From positions 8,306,001 through 8,370,000 of the forward strand of contig OU612072.1 of NCBI GenBank assembly GCA_914767715.1: a stretch of DNA of 64,000 bases. Reading direction: 5' to 3'. Under the pieces are notes generated by a model that saw only the letters and a program-made list of their open reading frames with translations, had not been told where the DNA came from and ran no database searches. The DNA is from Membranipora membranacea. Taxonomy: Eukaryota > Bryozoa > Gymnolaemata > Cheilostomatida > Membraniporidae. Positions 1-12,403 of the stretch are shown here, piece by piece. The translations under genes and the position numbers were made by a program. The stretch's first letter is position 1. The number at the start of each line of letters is the position of its first letter.

Positions 1-2640
1 ATGAGTGAGCTATTAGGATGATTGGAGGGGAGAATGCAGAGCTCATGTTATGTACAAGAGACTTACACCATGTCTCCTTCCAGCCCACAATCCCTACTGA
101 ATATAGCTCTCAACTTGATTCCAAGGTCATCTCGCATATCTTTCTATAGAGTACCCTCACATCACATCTGGACCAATGACTACTGATCAATGTCTTTGAT
201 TCAATGATATTCAGTTTACCGATTCATATTATCTTCTCTGCGCGTTAACTTCATTTATCTTATCAAATCTGACCTTAGATTGCCGGCCTAAGTCACTGAC
301 AAATCTTGCATAATTTTTCGAAAATGACTCAAAATATGATAACCTCTAGCCGAGATGAACAAGAGTTTTCATTCCCAAGTTTTTTACTGATAGGGCAACT
401 AAGTAGCCTCTGGGAGAACAGTGAAGGAACAAATTTGAAAGATTAAAAGGATTTGTCTCAAAAAGACTTGCTCATCACCCGCCTGGTGACTGAGCAGTGT
501 ATAAAAGATCACTTTACGGATGATGTATACCTGTAGCAGTAGGTACGCTTTGTTGTCAAACCTCCCACTTGTGATTGACCCAAACCTGTACTGCAGCACT
601 TGATAAGAACTAAGACTCGGAGCCAAGAGAAGTGGTGATGTACGACAACCACATGTTTAATTTAGTGATGATTTACAAAGCTCCTAGGCCTGATTTTACT
701 TGTTCCACAAGCTGTAAGATACAACACTCTATGGAACTTTACAAGTCTGGGAGGGCTGTCATTGGCTCTAATTTGAACAAAAAGCACTAAATTTAAGCTC
801 AGAGTGAGAGACAGAACGAGGTAGAAGAACAGAGCAGACTGAAGTCATAATCTTACTTGTCTTGTGCAAGAACAGGCCCTAGAGAAGTGGCTGGCCTATG
901 TACTGTGACCAAGGAGTATCTCTAACACTTTGCTGTAGTGAAGGCACATCTAGTTCATTCAAAATTAAGTCATTTGACTTCTATGCAGTTATGCAGAGGA
1001 TCAATATTTCATGCCGACAACAAACACAACTTCAGTCAAACAACAACAAACAATCAATTCATCGTCTTCATTGTACACATTGACCCACAGCCACATGGGC
1101 GCTTGCTTACCATTACTATTTGCATCAGTGAGTTGCATTCCTGATAATTGACCAGCTTATCATAATTTAGATAAAATTTGAGTCAAAATTGACTCCATGG
1201 ATAAGATTTGAGCCTGATGTGATGTCTTTCTGGATGGATTTCTCTCTTTCACCTGACAAGCACTTGCAGCTTATAAACCGGAAACAGCTGATCAATACAG
1301 GTCATAGCCTGAAACAAATTGCAGTGATGGATATTTCTACGATATATGTGAAGGCTATGAACTTGGTCTATGATAAAAATAAAGGAATGACAACTTTGTA
1401 ATTCTCAGTAATTCTCAACAGGGAGTTTTGGACAATAATGGCAACTTTTATTAAAGTGGCAAACCAAAGTAATTTAGTGTGATGTGGCCATGATAGATTA
1501 GGAAATGTTGAATATCTGAGAATTTGTCACTCACATACTTGCAAAGCTAACCAGGACAAGCTAGGGCTTTTTTTATGGATTATAGGTGTCTGCAGAAATA
1601 GAAATGCTAAAATTCGTATCAACAAAATTTTGCTTTGAAATGCCTAGAACAAGATTGGTTTAGCAATTGAGGTGTTTTTCTAAATTTAAGTTTTTTCTTG
1701 AGATTCAAAAAACCTTTGCTGGGAGAAATGCAGGGGGTAGATGATCAGGAGGTCTTTGAAATTTTGAGGCAATTTTAAGACGGTTTTAAAACCAGCAGTC
1801 ATGAAAGATAAAAATCCAAAATTGTATGCCATTGACATAGTTTGAACTACAAGCCACCCTATTCACCCTGGACTATGATATTGTGTGCGGCAGTTACACA
1901 TCGCCTTACTTCCGATCACATGTTCTTTGATGGTTGGTCCCTGCAACAGCTACAGCTCGACCCATATCAACAAGTCTATCCAGCCTGATAACAGTCTGAG
2001 CTATTCTTAGTACCATGTTCACACCAGGAGTTCACACACTGAAAATATTACAATTTGATGTCGGCAAATCTTACCCTGTTCATATAAATTTAAAACTTGA
2101 GCTCAATAATTGATCAATAATAAAGCCTTAAAGGATTCAATATTCAGTGGATGTGAAAGACGGAAGAAATTCAAAATACAAAAAAGTCGCAGTGGTCCTT
2201 TGATCTGCCAGCAACGATCCAAATAATGCTATTTATCCAATGAGCAAAATTCCTAATGGCTGCTGATCGGTTAATGAAGCAAGGCTAAGCAACACACCTG
2301 GAACTGGAAACAATAATATATGGCGAGTGAAATAATATTTTTAAATTTGTAAAATAAGTTTGGAGTTATCTGTCCATTAAACATAACAAGAAAACTCCCA
2401 ACAACAAACTCAAAAACAAATCACACCACCCACCAGCAGCTGGTCAAAGACAGAAAAAAGAAATGTTGTCAGTTTAATGATAATTTTCATGTACAAGCTT
2501 AATTAGGTCACATGATGAAGGCGATAAGATGTCACATGCTGATGGAGCTTGGTGGGTGAGTGAGCAATCAGGTTTACCAGTTTTAAATTGAAAGACCCTG
2601 CTCATCCTCTGTGATGTAATATAAAGTGATCCGTGATGTG
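1..2640. other. No recognisable gene
   Basis: AT-rich sequence with only short, low-complexity open frames, the longest about 75 codons. I found no signal peptide, domain motif or convincing exon with matched splice sites. A stretch near 1880-2040 is slightly more GC-rich and may be old transposon debris, but no family could be named. Confidence 0.5.
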
Positions 2641-2641
2641 A

Positions 2642-2718
2642 TGTGGCGTGGCGTGGCGTGGCGTGGCGTGGCGTGGCGTGGCGTGGCTTGGCGTGGCATG
2701 GCGTGGCATGGCGTGGCA
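2642..2718. repeat. (GTGGC)n microsatellite
   Basis: About fifteen tandem copies of the pentamer GTGGC, perfect at first and then with C-to-T and CA variants towards the right end. Open frames across it are repeat artefacts (RHATP-type translations on the minus strand). Confidence 0.95.
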
Positions 2719-3230
2719 ATAATGTACTGTAGTGTTTTGTATTGTAATGTTATGTAATGTAATGCTGATAAAAAAATTACACTATCATGAATGACAAAAA
2801 ATTGACTGTTCCCCAATTGACACATCACAGCAAGCCTTCATCAAAGTTAAAGCAAGAAGATAAGTGTTATAACCCAAAATTACCATTTTAAAATAATCAA
2901 CTCCAAGACTGAATTCTCAACAACAAGTTCTTTCTTAATTGCCTATCCAAGCGGAATAAAAAACTTTTCGGACACAATTCTTGATAAAAAATGCCTATAA
3001 TAATACGTAAAGCGAAACTGACATAGGTGGAGTATTCTTTAACAGCCAGTTGGTAGGGAGAGAAAGTGCGCTCACACGAGTATGCCCGATGAAACATGTG
3101 ACCTTCTACCAGGTAGCTGCATTTAAAGTCAAAAATTTAATTTAAAACAACTAAACAAATACATATATTATGTACAACACACAGATTAAATGAAAGCCAC
3201 CATCATAAAACAGCGCATACAAAGTATCGG

Positions 3231-3412
3231 ATGTCAAATAAGAGGACTAGGCGACAATGGGAAGCCTATGTTGGAGTAGGGAGCCATTGACCTCCTACCG
3301 CCAGCAGAACCATATTAACTACCACCAATAACTTATGTAAGACAAATACCTGATGTCAAATAGTAGGACTAGGCACCAGTGGAACAGCCATCTACAACAG
3401 GGTCGTAGTTTT
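3231..3412. repeat. Local imperfect direct duplication
   Basis: The block starting GATGTCAAATA near 3231 recurs near 3351, about 120 bp later (GATGTCAAATAGTAGGACTA), followed by similar GGAAGCC/GGAACAGCC text. A short GTAGGGGAGGCAAA phrase then recurs near 3423 and 3581. I see no coding function. Confidence 0.55.
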
Positions 3413-3962
3413 ATAAAAAATTGTAGGGGAGGCAAAAGTCTAAGGTGAGTTTGACGCATCACCAGTAAGCTCCTACTCGTGCAATTTGAGGTATATATTA
3501 TTGACAAATGGAATCTGGATAGGAGCTGATTCTGACATGGATTATTCAATTATTGTGTTTAAGGCCACTGTATTTAGCTTTTTAGGGGAGGCAAAGCGTC
3601 CCTGCCTCTCCTGCAGTTGTTGACCTTCCACTGCCAGCATAAAAAATTATTCAACGCTTTATGGCTCCCAAAGTGAGGACAACCCGATTTCTGGTTGACA
3701 ATTAATTGCAAATTTATAATGTATAATGTTAGAATTAGCATACATAGTTATGACTGTCATGTATTTTTAATCATTGATAGTTCGATCATATTTTAATAAC
3801 ACTGTTCAACAAAAGAATTAACCCAATTCTGAAAGGTACATACCATAAGTTTTACAAGATTTAAAGGTTTATGGTGACTGATATCGGTCAAAGTATCTTG
3901 TTTTGTTGTGTACAGTGATCTCGGTTGAATGATAAGGCCTTATGCCCGCTAGTCTAAGCGCC

Positions 3963-4038
3963 CAGACTCCAAGGCTCCTTACCTGCACCTGAGGAGTTTG
4001 ATAGCTGGCGCAGGTAACTCCCTGCGCCTTGGAGTCTG
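3963..4038. repeat. Two-part hairpin (inverted repeat)
   Basis: The 13-bp arms CAGACTCCAAGGC (3963-3975) and GCCTTGGAGTCTG (4026-4038) are perfect complements. Inside them TTACCTGC pairs with GCAGGTAA, giving a stem with a bulge and a loop of about 20 nt. It could be a small palindromic element or part of a tRNA-like repeat. No gene was recognised around it. Confidence 0.7.
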
Positions 4039-4984
4039 AGCACTTAGAAATTATGACCGCAAACATCTTCTCAAGACTGTCTCACAACATTTCATGATTG
4101 TATAACATCTTCCCAAGACTGTCCAAAAGACACTCAGCTATAGGTGCTAAAAAAGGTGTTTATTTTAACGGAATTGGGGCAACATGGAATTGAATTTTTT
4201 TAAATCAAAATTCTATGTTGATTTCAAATATCTAGATCTTACACCTCTCAGTCTGCCAGATAAAAAATTATTCAGGGTTATAGTCCGGAATTCATGAAAA
4301 GCTATCGTTCAGTGTATTATAACGGAAGAGGTCAGCAATTTGGCAGCATTTATATGTGTAGATAGATTGTATTACTACTATGTCTTAGTTCTACACCTAT
4401 AAGTTCAACAAATCCAGAGAAATTATATTTTTAATCTTAAAATAGAGTGGAGGAGATAACTCTATTGATTGCTATATAATCTCATTGTTTTGCCTTAGTA
4501 TTGCCTGTTGTGTACTGTCTGATTGGAAACCTCTTGATATTATAATATGTATACTGTATACCTTTATATTTTATATTTATTGTTTTGTTTAAAAAACCAC
4601 TATGGCATGCATCCAACCAATTTTATTAGTAATCAATTGGATGCATCATTGAAGTTTCAGCCCATATCTCTCTCCCTATGAGGAATTTGACTTCATCCCC
4701 AGAATACAGAATTTGTTATTCTTAATGACTCAGTGATGATATATATGGATCATTAGCACATAAATTTTGGAGATGTTTGGATTTGGAAATGTATAATAGC
4801 ACTGGTGTTATCGTTGTTTGCAAGCCACCACCTAATTATGAAGCGTGTATGTTTTTCACTGTGATTTATTGAGAATGATCTAGCTAATCTTGTAACGATT
4901 GTAAGTATGAGACAGTGCACAAACATGAGCACCTGGGGTACAGGTGAAGAACTTCAAGATTTAAAACTAAACAGACACTTTAAA

Positions 4985-5400
4985 TAAAACAGGCCATACG
5001 GTTCTGTATAAATTTGTCTATTTAAGTTGTCGTGAAATGTACACAGATCACACAATTATCTATTCGTTCGCTCCTCTGTCTTGGTACTCAAAGGAATTTA
5101 ATTTCACCAACATGATGAAATTATAAGAAAAGATACAGCAGCAACACAACACATAGTATACAAATAAATACTTGGTTTTGTAACAATACATTATATTAAA
5201 TAACAGTTACGTTTATCATACCAAAGTTTAACCTTCAAAGAATAGAGCATTATCTGTTTTCGATTGCTTGTGTAAGGTAGCGCAATGGTCATGACAATCA
5301 CTCAGCTCTGGACAACAATTATAAACTACGTTCCTCTCCATTCCAAGGCGACACCATTTAATGCATTATTAAAAAATTCAGATTTTATAGGGTACATATT
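4985..5400 (+). repeat. Dispersed repeat, copy 1 (inverted partner at 55.3-55.7 kb)
   Basis: The order of landmarks (TTTGTCTATTTAA, AAAGATACAGCAGCAACACAAC, ACTTGGTTTTGTAA, ATCACTCAGCT, AAGGCGACACCA) is repeated in reverse complement at about 55,300-55,705. The copies are diverged by substitutions and small indels. No coding potential was found, so this is probably an old non-autonomous transposon or a piece of one. Confidence 0.75.
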
Positions 5401-5481
5401 CAACACTTGTAATAAGTAGTATTATTTGAGATTTGATTTTAAATCAATATAAATTGTAGTATTGATACTGATATAGTAATA

Positions 5482-5559
5482 TTACCCCACAAAGATGATT
5501 ATTCTGGGAAAATATCTGCATGCAGATATTTTCCCAGAATAATCATCTTTGTGGGGTAA
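5482..5559. repeat. Perfect 78-bp palindrome without spacer
   Basis: Bases 5482-5520 are the exact reverse complement of 5521-5559: two 39-bp arms meeting at TGCA|TGCA with no loop and no mismatch. Similarity stops sharply on both sides. It lies about 330 bp past the stop codon of gene A. It could form a cruciform, be a recent inverted duplication, or be an assembly artefact. Confidence 0.97.
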
Positions 5560-5885
5560 CCATCCTTGAGTTAACACTTTTAATGAATCAAACTTTATCC
5601 GAACCATTTTTATCAAGATAACCAGTGACTGCAGCCATAGGCTCCACACATTAGTCCCTCACAGTAGAGACGCTCAAGTTGACCGAAGGGCAGTTTTCCA
5701 TCGAGGTAAACACAGCAAAGCGCAAAATATCAATTTTCCGTGATGGTACTTTGATATATGGTGTATGATATACTGTTTAGTTTATTTGTGTTTCAATTTT
5801 TATTATCATAAGATTTCAATTTAGTAGCTTTACAATTGCCAGGCTGTTGAGTCGGTAGCATAATAGTATCGCCAGTATGGGATTT

Positions 5886-6368
5886 TTATTTTCCCTTGGG
5901 ATTGCCACCACTAACACAGCCTCGACATGTACGCCCTGGTGCTCGTTCTGCCCCTACAAAATATGAAGAAGGAGATGCCAGTTTGGAATGAAGAGTAATA
6001 GTTTACAGAATATTCACAGCTTTCTCATATGAAGTATAATTAATTAAGATCTGTAGCAAATGAGTCACCTGATTTAGACATAATTTCTCAGAACTGAAGT
6101 AACAGTAACTCAGCTTAGCTTGTTTTACTAACTGACAGTTTCAAAAACTTCTTCATACACACATTGGTAAACTTAAATTTTAATTTAGTTCCATATAGGA
6201 GTGACAATTATGGAATGATTGGAAGTGAATTTCGCAGTTCTAAATTGAAATACGACCGAGATAGGCAGGTAGGGTAAAGGATTAATCTTATTAACACAAA
6301 TTATCTCAATTCTAACCTTTGATGAAGGCGCAGACAGCAAGCATAGTAATAAGAATAGTGATCTTCAT
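5886..6368 (-). CDS. Gene A: 39-residue secreted basic peptide with a CxxC motif
   Basis: Two coding exons on the minus strand: 6368-6317 (52 nt) and 5953-5886 (68 nt), together 120 nt or 40 codons including stop. Exon 1 encodes a signal peptide (MKITILITMLAVCAFIK) and ends at G|GTTAGA. The acceptor before the second piece is TATTTTGTAG. The mature part is rich in Arg, Lys and Gly and contains TCRGCVSGG. The ATG sits 14 nt inside an exon that begins after a TTGCAG acceptor, as in gene B. The stop TAA lies inside an AATAAA-like polyadenylation signal. The C-terminal GRTCRGC resembles the GGVCLGC end of gene D. Function is unknown; a host-defence or signalling peptide is only a guess. Confidence 0.55.
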
Positions 6369-6769
6369 TCTCAGTTTATAACCTGCAATAAAGAATGCAT
6401 CAGTTTCACAAAGTCTAAGCACATTATTAGGTTGTTGAGAATTTCAAACAAGTATAGTATGAATCATTTTTTACAATTGTTAACCTCTGACCCCACAATA
6501 ATTTTAATCCTTTATATGCATGCTATGTAGTATTCAATAGTACATGAATAAGTAGGTGTTTAACCCTCTACAAGTCAACACGTTTATTTAAACCTCTCAC
6601 TATAAGTTACAACCCCAAGTGTAGATAATTCTATATCAATCAAACATGTACTGCATCAGCCCTCATTCAACATTCATAACAAACAACAATATCATATATG
6701 GTGGAGCTGCTCTCTTAAAGATCCTGCGTACCAGAAAAACGGAAAGAAATAAAATATTATCTGCAAGTA

Positions 6770-7487
6770 TGCCTCAAAAAGCTGCTGAGTTGCAGCGTCA
6801 GTTAGCGGAGGGAGATGAGGAACTGAGGCAACTCAGGGACAAACTGGACAGGATGTCTTCCACAAGACCTTCTGAAATGTCAGACTCGCAACATAACGCT
6901 GAAGAATTGGAGATACCAGGTAAGAAAAGGTTCACAATATCTTCAGCTGAACTTACATTAATTGGAAAGTTCTCTGGCTCCGCTAGCCAGAGTAGTTTTG
7001 ACGAGTGGATGGAGAAATTGGACATTGTTTTCTCGTCAAACAAGCTGTCAGAGGCTGAGAAGGCTCAAACGGTACCACTGCTTTTAATGAGTGGTGCCTA
7101 TTCATACTACTAGACAATACCAGATGAGATCCGTGGAAATTTCAACCTGCTTATCAAATCATTTAAGAAGAGATATGGAAGTGACAGAGAAGACCGCCAA
7201 TGGGAAGCGGTATGTAAGTTAAACCAGAGAAAGTGGGAGTCGGACGCTGAGACATTAGAGGAATACACAGAAGACATTGGCCGCCTCATTGCCATCACAA
7301 ACAAAAGCGAACGGGAGAAAATGGAGGCCGTTATGAGAGGCCTACCGAGCGATATTCAGCACCAGGTGATGTGCCACAAACCTAAGTCAGTGGAGGCTGT
7401 GATGGAATATGTGAGGCTACTGTACTCGGACCAGGTCAGGAATGATTATCAGCAACCGAACAACAGAATGCTTTTCTTTTGTTGTTA
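6770..7487 (+). pseudogene. Gypsy gag, N-terminal part (broken)
   Basis: From ATG 6770 the frame has an N-terminal coiled-coil-like stretch rich in Glu, Gln and Leu, then a capsid-like region containing FDEWMEKLDIVF. A stop at 7111-7113 interrupts it; the same frame then continues (GNFNLLIKSFKKRYG) to a stop at about 7487. The usual role is capsid assembly of the retrotransposon particle. The next gag part, the zinc knuckle, appears only after about 0.9 kb of foreign sequence. Confidence 0.8.
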
Positions 7488-8372
7488 AGATTCTTATTGT
7501 TGAAATCGTGCTCTGTGAATAACAAAACAATGCATTAGTCATGCCCGCTACAGATTATGAGAATTATAGTGAACATTACATAAAACGCATAAGCCTGACA
7601 TTATAATACGTGAAGAAATATACATGACAAAAGTGATCATCAATTTAAACTTAAAATTAATTTTCCGATCCGACTTGAACCGAGATTAAAGTATACAAAT
7701 ATTAAATTTGTCTGATACCGGCATCGTCTATAATATTGGACAGAAACTATTACTATTGCTATAATAGAGTTATATCAAACGGAACGTAATTAATTAGTAT
7801 TTACATCAAATACAGTTTCTCATTCATACATTGTAATACGTCAAGGTTTTGTTCACAAGAAAAAAATGGAAATGCACTTACAACTTAAATGTGTCTATTA
7901 CACATCTCGGTGCTGGGACTTTAGAATATAGTCGAGCTGGGCAGACGGGTATAACGAATCCCTATAAAAGTATTACTCTAGTAACTGACATTCCAGACTG
8001 ACAATGCATATGTGTGAACAAAGTGCCAAAAAAGGAAAAAGGAAAAGAAAATATTTAGCCAGTAGCCTAATTGTCAATTAATATAAAATTGCCAAGTTAT
8101 ACAAGTAGCGAGGTCAGATCGAGCAATGTGACATTAACATAATAGATTACTTTACTTATTAAAATAACTTACGTCGTGTGATGCTATTACAGAAAAGATC
8201 AGGTGTGAAGACCAGACTAGTGTAGTGTAGATATGGTAAAAGATTGGAGTATATTTATAAAGAATAATAGCATGACTTGCAACTCTCGTTCACAAAAGCA
8301 AAGTGATTGATGCAAAATAGCTACGTGACAAGAGAGATAACTTTGTCATTAAAGTGCAAACAACTCCCAATA
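7488..8372. other. Non-gag block interrupting the gypsy element
   Basis: About 0.9 kb of AT-rich sequence with no gag similarity separates the capsid-like part from the zinc-knuckle part. I found no clear terminal inverted repeats or target-site duplication. It holds a plus-strand TATAAAAG near 7962 and the minus-strand TATA plus donor assigned tentatively to gene A. It is either an insertion in the element or host DNA caught between two element fragments. Confidence 0.5.
8173..8262 (-). promoter_or_regulatory. Possible promoter and 5' non-coding exon of gene A
   Basis: On the minus strand a TTTATAAATA box (8261-8252) is followed about 90 nt later by a GAC|GTAAGT donor (exon edge 8173), the same spacing as in the other genes here. 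If used, the exon would splice over about 1.8 kb to the acceptor at 6383. The assignment is uncertain because this block lies between two pieces of the gypsy element. Confidence 0.35.
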
Positions 8373-8374
8373 CA

Positions 8375-8789
8375 GCTACTCAAGCTGATAGAAGCCTCAA
8401 CAACCGCTAACGTCACGGCAATCACACCAAACCTCTGATACGTCGCTGCAGCAACTGATACAGGACACCATCGCTAGAGAGATTCAGATTGCTATATCGG
8501 CAGTCACTGCTGTGCCCCAGAGACAAACAGTTTCCGTAACAACCAGACACGAAACAATGGATATGGTGGTGGTAGTCCTAGAAATGGTGGTGGTAGCCGT
8601 AGTGGAATGTACATAACAGACTGCCCTAGATGTGGTAAGTCACACATGAGTAATGCTTGTTTTGCTTTTGGTCAGACCTGCAGGGGCTGTGTGAGGATTG
8701 GACACTTTCAGTCCCGCTGTCTCTTTCGTGGTGCTGGACCACAGTCTCATGGTGGAGCCACCGCTGCTGCAGGAGGTTCTACACAATAG
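8375..8789 (+). pseudogene. Gypsy gag C-terminus with double zinc knuckle
   Basis: The translation passes through a Gly/Asn-rich linker into two cysteine clusters: CPRCGKSHMSNAC (CX2CX3HX4C) and CRGCVRIGHFQSRC (CX2CX4HX4C). These are nucleocapsid-type RNA-binding knuckles. The open frame containing them runs 8607-8789; upstream codons are interrupted by stops. Confidence 0.85.
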
Positions 8790-8819
8790 CAATCAGCGGG
8801 CCCTGTCCGTGTCGGCTGT

Positions 8820-9173
8820 TTGGGTTCGTTGTCTGAATGTTTGGTCCATGTTTCCTTTGGAGGGGGTGCCAAACAGGCTTTGCAAGACACAGGGGCTCAA
8901 GCGTCATGCATCACGGCAAAATCATTAGGAAATATGATACCTAACTACCAGTTATTATTAGCACCCTGTAACACTCCTACAATAAGTGGCGTAGGAAATA
9001 TTGAGATTCCGATATTAGGTATTATACGACTAGAATTTAGCACAGGTAAGGTTAGCTGTTCCCAGATTTTCCATGTCGCTGATTTCATGAAGTACGACAT
9101 TATATTAGGTATAGATTTTATGGAATCTCATAATGAATGTATAACATATAACAATAATAGGGGTACGTCATAG
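8820..9173 (+). pseudogene. Gypsy aspartic protease domain
   Basis: The open frame carries the catalytic motif QDTGAQASCI near its start and the conserved hydrophobic ILGIDFM segment about 75 residues later, which together mark a retropepsin. It would cleave the element's polyprotein. A stop at 9171-9173 separates it from the downstream reverse transcriptase frame. Confidence 0.85.
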
Positions 9174-9254
9174 TTAGAAGGACAGTTTGCCACTAGCATT
9201 CAAAGAGTTTCCAGTCAAATCACGCCGCAACTATCACTACTTGCCCTTGAGGAA

Positions 9255-10920
9255 GTGGTTGTCCCTGCTCATAGTCACGTGGCATGTCCTGCTAAACTTT
9301 CCAGTAGCGAATCTGTCAACAGTATGCTCATGGCTGAACCTATCATCTTAGATCAGGATCAGTTTATTGAGTGTAAGGGTAGCACATGTATCATAGAGGC
9401 TGAAAATCCCTTGTATCATATATCTAATCGTGGTGATAGTGATATAATAATACCAGCTGGGAATCCCATAGCAAGGTTTTCCCCTATAGCTAATGACCTT
9501 GTATCGATGAGCATTCTTGAGTTGAATGATAATAACAATAGCAAACAGGGAAATCCCATTCAAGTCAGTGCGGCTAAGATTGACACTAATCATAACAAAA
9601 CAGATAAATTAGCAGATCTAGGCATTGAACTAAGTACGTCATGCCTGCCAGAAGTTGAAAATCTAGAGCTGACATCTATCATTAGTGATAATCATGACAG
9701 ATTTGCTAAGTCTTGGGCTGAATTAGGATGTACAAAATTGCATAGCCACAAAATTGATACTGGAGATGCCATTCTTGTCAGGTCGTTCCCTTATAAATCA
9801 TCTCCAGAAATAAAACAAGAGATAACAGGGCAGGTCAAAGAACTGCTAGACCTAGGTATCATTTATGAAAATGTTGACTGCCAATGGTGCAGCCCGATAG
9901 TGATGTGCAAAGAAAGCGGACGGTGTATCATGGCGAATGGCAGTAGATTACCGCTAAATCAATGCAGTCACAAAACCAATGATTTGGCCATTACCAAACT
10001 TCACAGAGGTCGTTGAAACCTTAGGTCATGCTAAAGCGAAGGTATTCAGTGTGTTAGACCTCAAAGGTGTTTTCTATCAGGTCCAACTAGACCCTGAAAC
10101 CAAAGAAAAATCGAGTTTTATTACTCATGACGGTGTACACCTTTAATAGGTGTAGCTTTGGACTAATGAATATGCCCTGTCATTCCAAGCCATGATGTCT
10201 ACGACGTTGAAAGGCATAAGCTGGAAGCATTGTCTGGCATTTATCGATGATATCATTGTATTTTCTGAGACCTGGGATGATCATAAAACACACCTAAAAC
10301 AAGTGTTTGACCGCTTGGAGCAGGCTAACCTGAAACTGCATCCAGACAAATGTAAATTTGCTTGCTCCGAGGTCCCATATCTTGGCTATAAAATAAGTGA
10401 CAAGGGATTATCTGTGAATATTGATAAATTTCCAATTCCAACTTGTGTGAGGGATGTAAGGTCTTTCCTTGGCATGGCTAACTACTATTCGAGATTCATA
10501 TCAAAGTACAGCACTATAGCTAATCCACTGCATGAACTCCTAACTCTGAAAAAGGATGAGTATTCTGTGTGGCAAGATAAACATCAGGTAGCATTTGTAA
10601 GTATAAGGGAAGCACTGATATCAGCACCAATATTGACATTACCAAATCCTGTGGTTTACACTGATGCTTCTGACACTGCAATTGGCTACATTTTGGGCCA
10701 GGTTGATTCACATGGAGCAGAAACTGTTATTGAATGTGGCGGGCGATCATATAGAGGGGCTGAGCAAAATTATTCTAAAACACACAAGGAGGGACTAGGG
10801 CGCTGGTCACTATTGCTTCAGCCGTACAACTATGACATCAAACACAAAAGTGGGAAAACTAATACCAATGCTGATTGCCTTTCCAGGAGGCCTTATGAGC
10901 AAACAGAACCACAAACACTG
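9255..10920 (+). pseudogene. Gypsy reverse transcriptase and deleted RNase H
   Basis: The fingers region is open in 9255-10016 (VKELLDLGIIYENV), then frame changes and stops occur around 10,016-10,190. Within that gap VFSVLDLKGVFYQV, the first catalytic-aspartate motif, is readable. The frame 10192-11304 carries FIDDIIVFS, the active-site box, and SFLGMANYYSRF, the connection. An RNase H start (VYTDASDTAIGYIL) follows, but sequence is missing between KEGL and GRWSLLLQPYNYDI, so the RNase H core is deleted. The element cannot be autonomous. Confidence 0.9.
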
Positions 10921-11231
10921 CTTGACCTTGTTGACAACCTTCTTGTGCTCACCACAATTTTGGGTGAATCAGACATTAAAGGTGAAGTACAAGCAGACAA
11001 ACAAAGTAGGGGTCCTGCTAAATACACATACGATATAGAATATGGGTGCAAAAGCATTAATACAATAACAGCAGCTGCTGTTGATTCCATAGACATTTCA
11101 AAGGATCAAAAGGGTGATCCAGCTTTAATACCATACTTTGAATACCTAGTTGATAGTAAAGTACCAGATGATGACAAGACTACAAGACTTGTTAGTTCAA
11201 GATCAAAGGATATGGTCATTTCTGATGGGGT

Positions 11232-12186
11232 GCTTTACAACATTTATCAACCAAGGGGTAGGAATATGGATATAATGAAACAATTTGTAATCCATCATAT
11301 CTAAAAACAACAGTAATGGAATCATACCATGGTAGTCACATGGCTGGTCATCAAGGGATTGACCGCACCTACCAACTGATAAGGAGAAAATATTTTTGGC
11401 AGTCCATGTATCAGGATATAGTTAACTATGTAAAAACATGTGAAATTTGTCAGCAAAGCAAGAGAAATTTTAGGAAGGACAAAATACCTCCATTGCAGCC
11501 ATTACCAGTTGCGGAACAATTTGGCAGAATTCATATAGACTTTTTGGGCCCTATCAAAGATGTAGACGGCTACAAACACATACTACTTACTTATAGTAGA
11601 TTCATTCACAAAATGGCCAGAATGCTTCCCTTTGAAAACCCAGGAAGCCACTGAAGTATCAAGAATACTATACAATGAGATCATATGCCGTTATGGTGCG
11701 CCATCTGCTATTGTAACTGACAAAGCTCAGAACTTTATGTCCACTCTGCTGACAGAGCGATGTAAATTATTCCAGATCAAGAAAATTAATACCACACCGT
11801 ACCATCCCCAAACAAATTCTGCTTGCGAGCGTATGAATTCTACTATTATAACACAGCTTAGAGCTATTACTAACAAAAATCAGCAGAACCGGCCAGAGCT
11901 GTTGCAAAGCATTATGGCAGCCTACAGAGCAATTCCTGCGACAAAATCTACTCTATTTTCCCCATCCCAGCTGGTTTTTGGTAAGGAGATGAGTTTCCCT
12001 GTAGATAATGAGCTGCTGCCTGTGTCACCACGGGGTCCAGATTGTTCTGCTTACATGAATGGCCTTATATCAAACTTGGAATGTGCTCGTGAAGTGGCGA
12101 AAGGAAATATCCTGTCAACCCAGAGAGTTTACAAATCACAATATGATCGAGCCAACAACGCAGAGCTACCTAAATTCACTCCTTGA
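11232..12186 (+). pseudogene. Gypsy integrase (frameshifted)
   Basis: An HHCC zinc domain (H..GHQGIDRTY to CEICQQSK) precedes the core with HIDFLGP, and after a frameshift near 11,640 the core continues with IVTDKAQNF and NSACERMN, giving the D, D and E of the catalytic triad. Stops and frame changes end at 12186. It would insert element cDNA into the genome; this copy is not functional. Confidence 0.9.
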
Positions 12187-12403
12187 GACCGTGTTTGGTT
12201 ATACAGTTCTTGAACGGAACCTGGTCTCACCCCAAAGCTGTGCAAAAGGTGGCTTGGGCCATACATGATTATATCCGCGTATTCAAACAGCACCTATACA
12301 CTACGTAGATGTAGCGATCTTAAACTCGTGAAGGGGCGAGTCAACGCGCTTCGACTCAAACCATTTTTCAGCTCAAATATCATACCAGAAGTTCCTGATA
12401 TCA

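Noticed and set aside
2474-2828. Minus-strand open frames across the GTGGC repeat
   Set aside because: Translation of a pentamer repeat gives open frames on both strands; there is no protein signal.
4607-4645. Inverted repeat ATGCATCCAA...TTGGATGCAT
   Set aside because: The arms are only about ten bases in AT-rich DNA, with no further structure; too weak to call an element.
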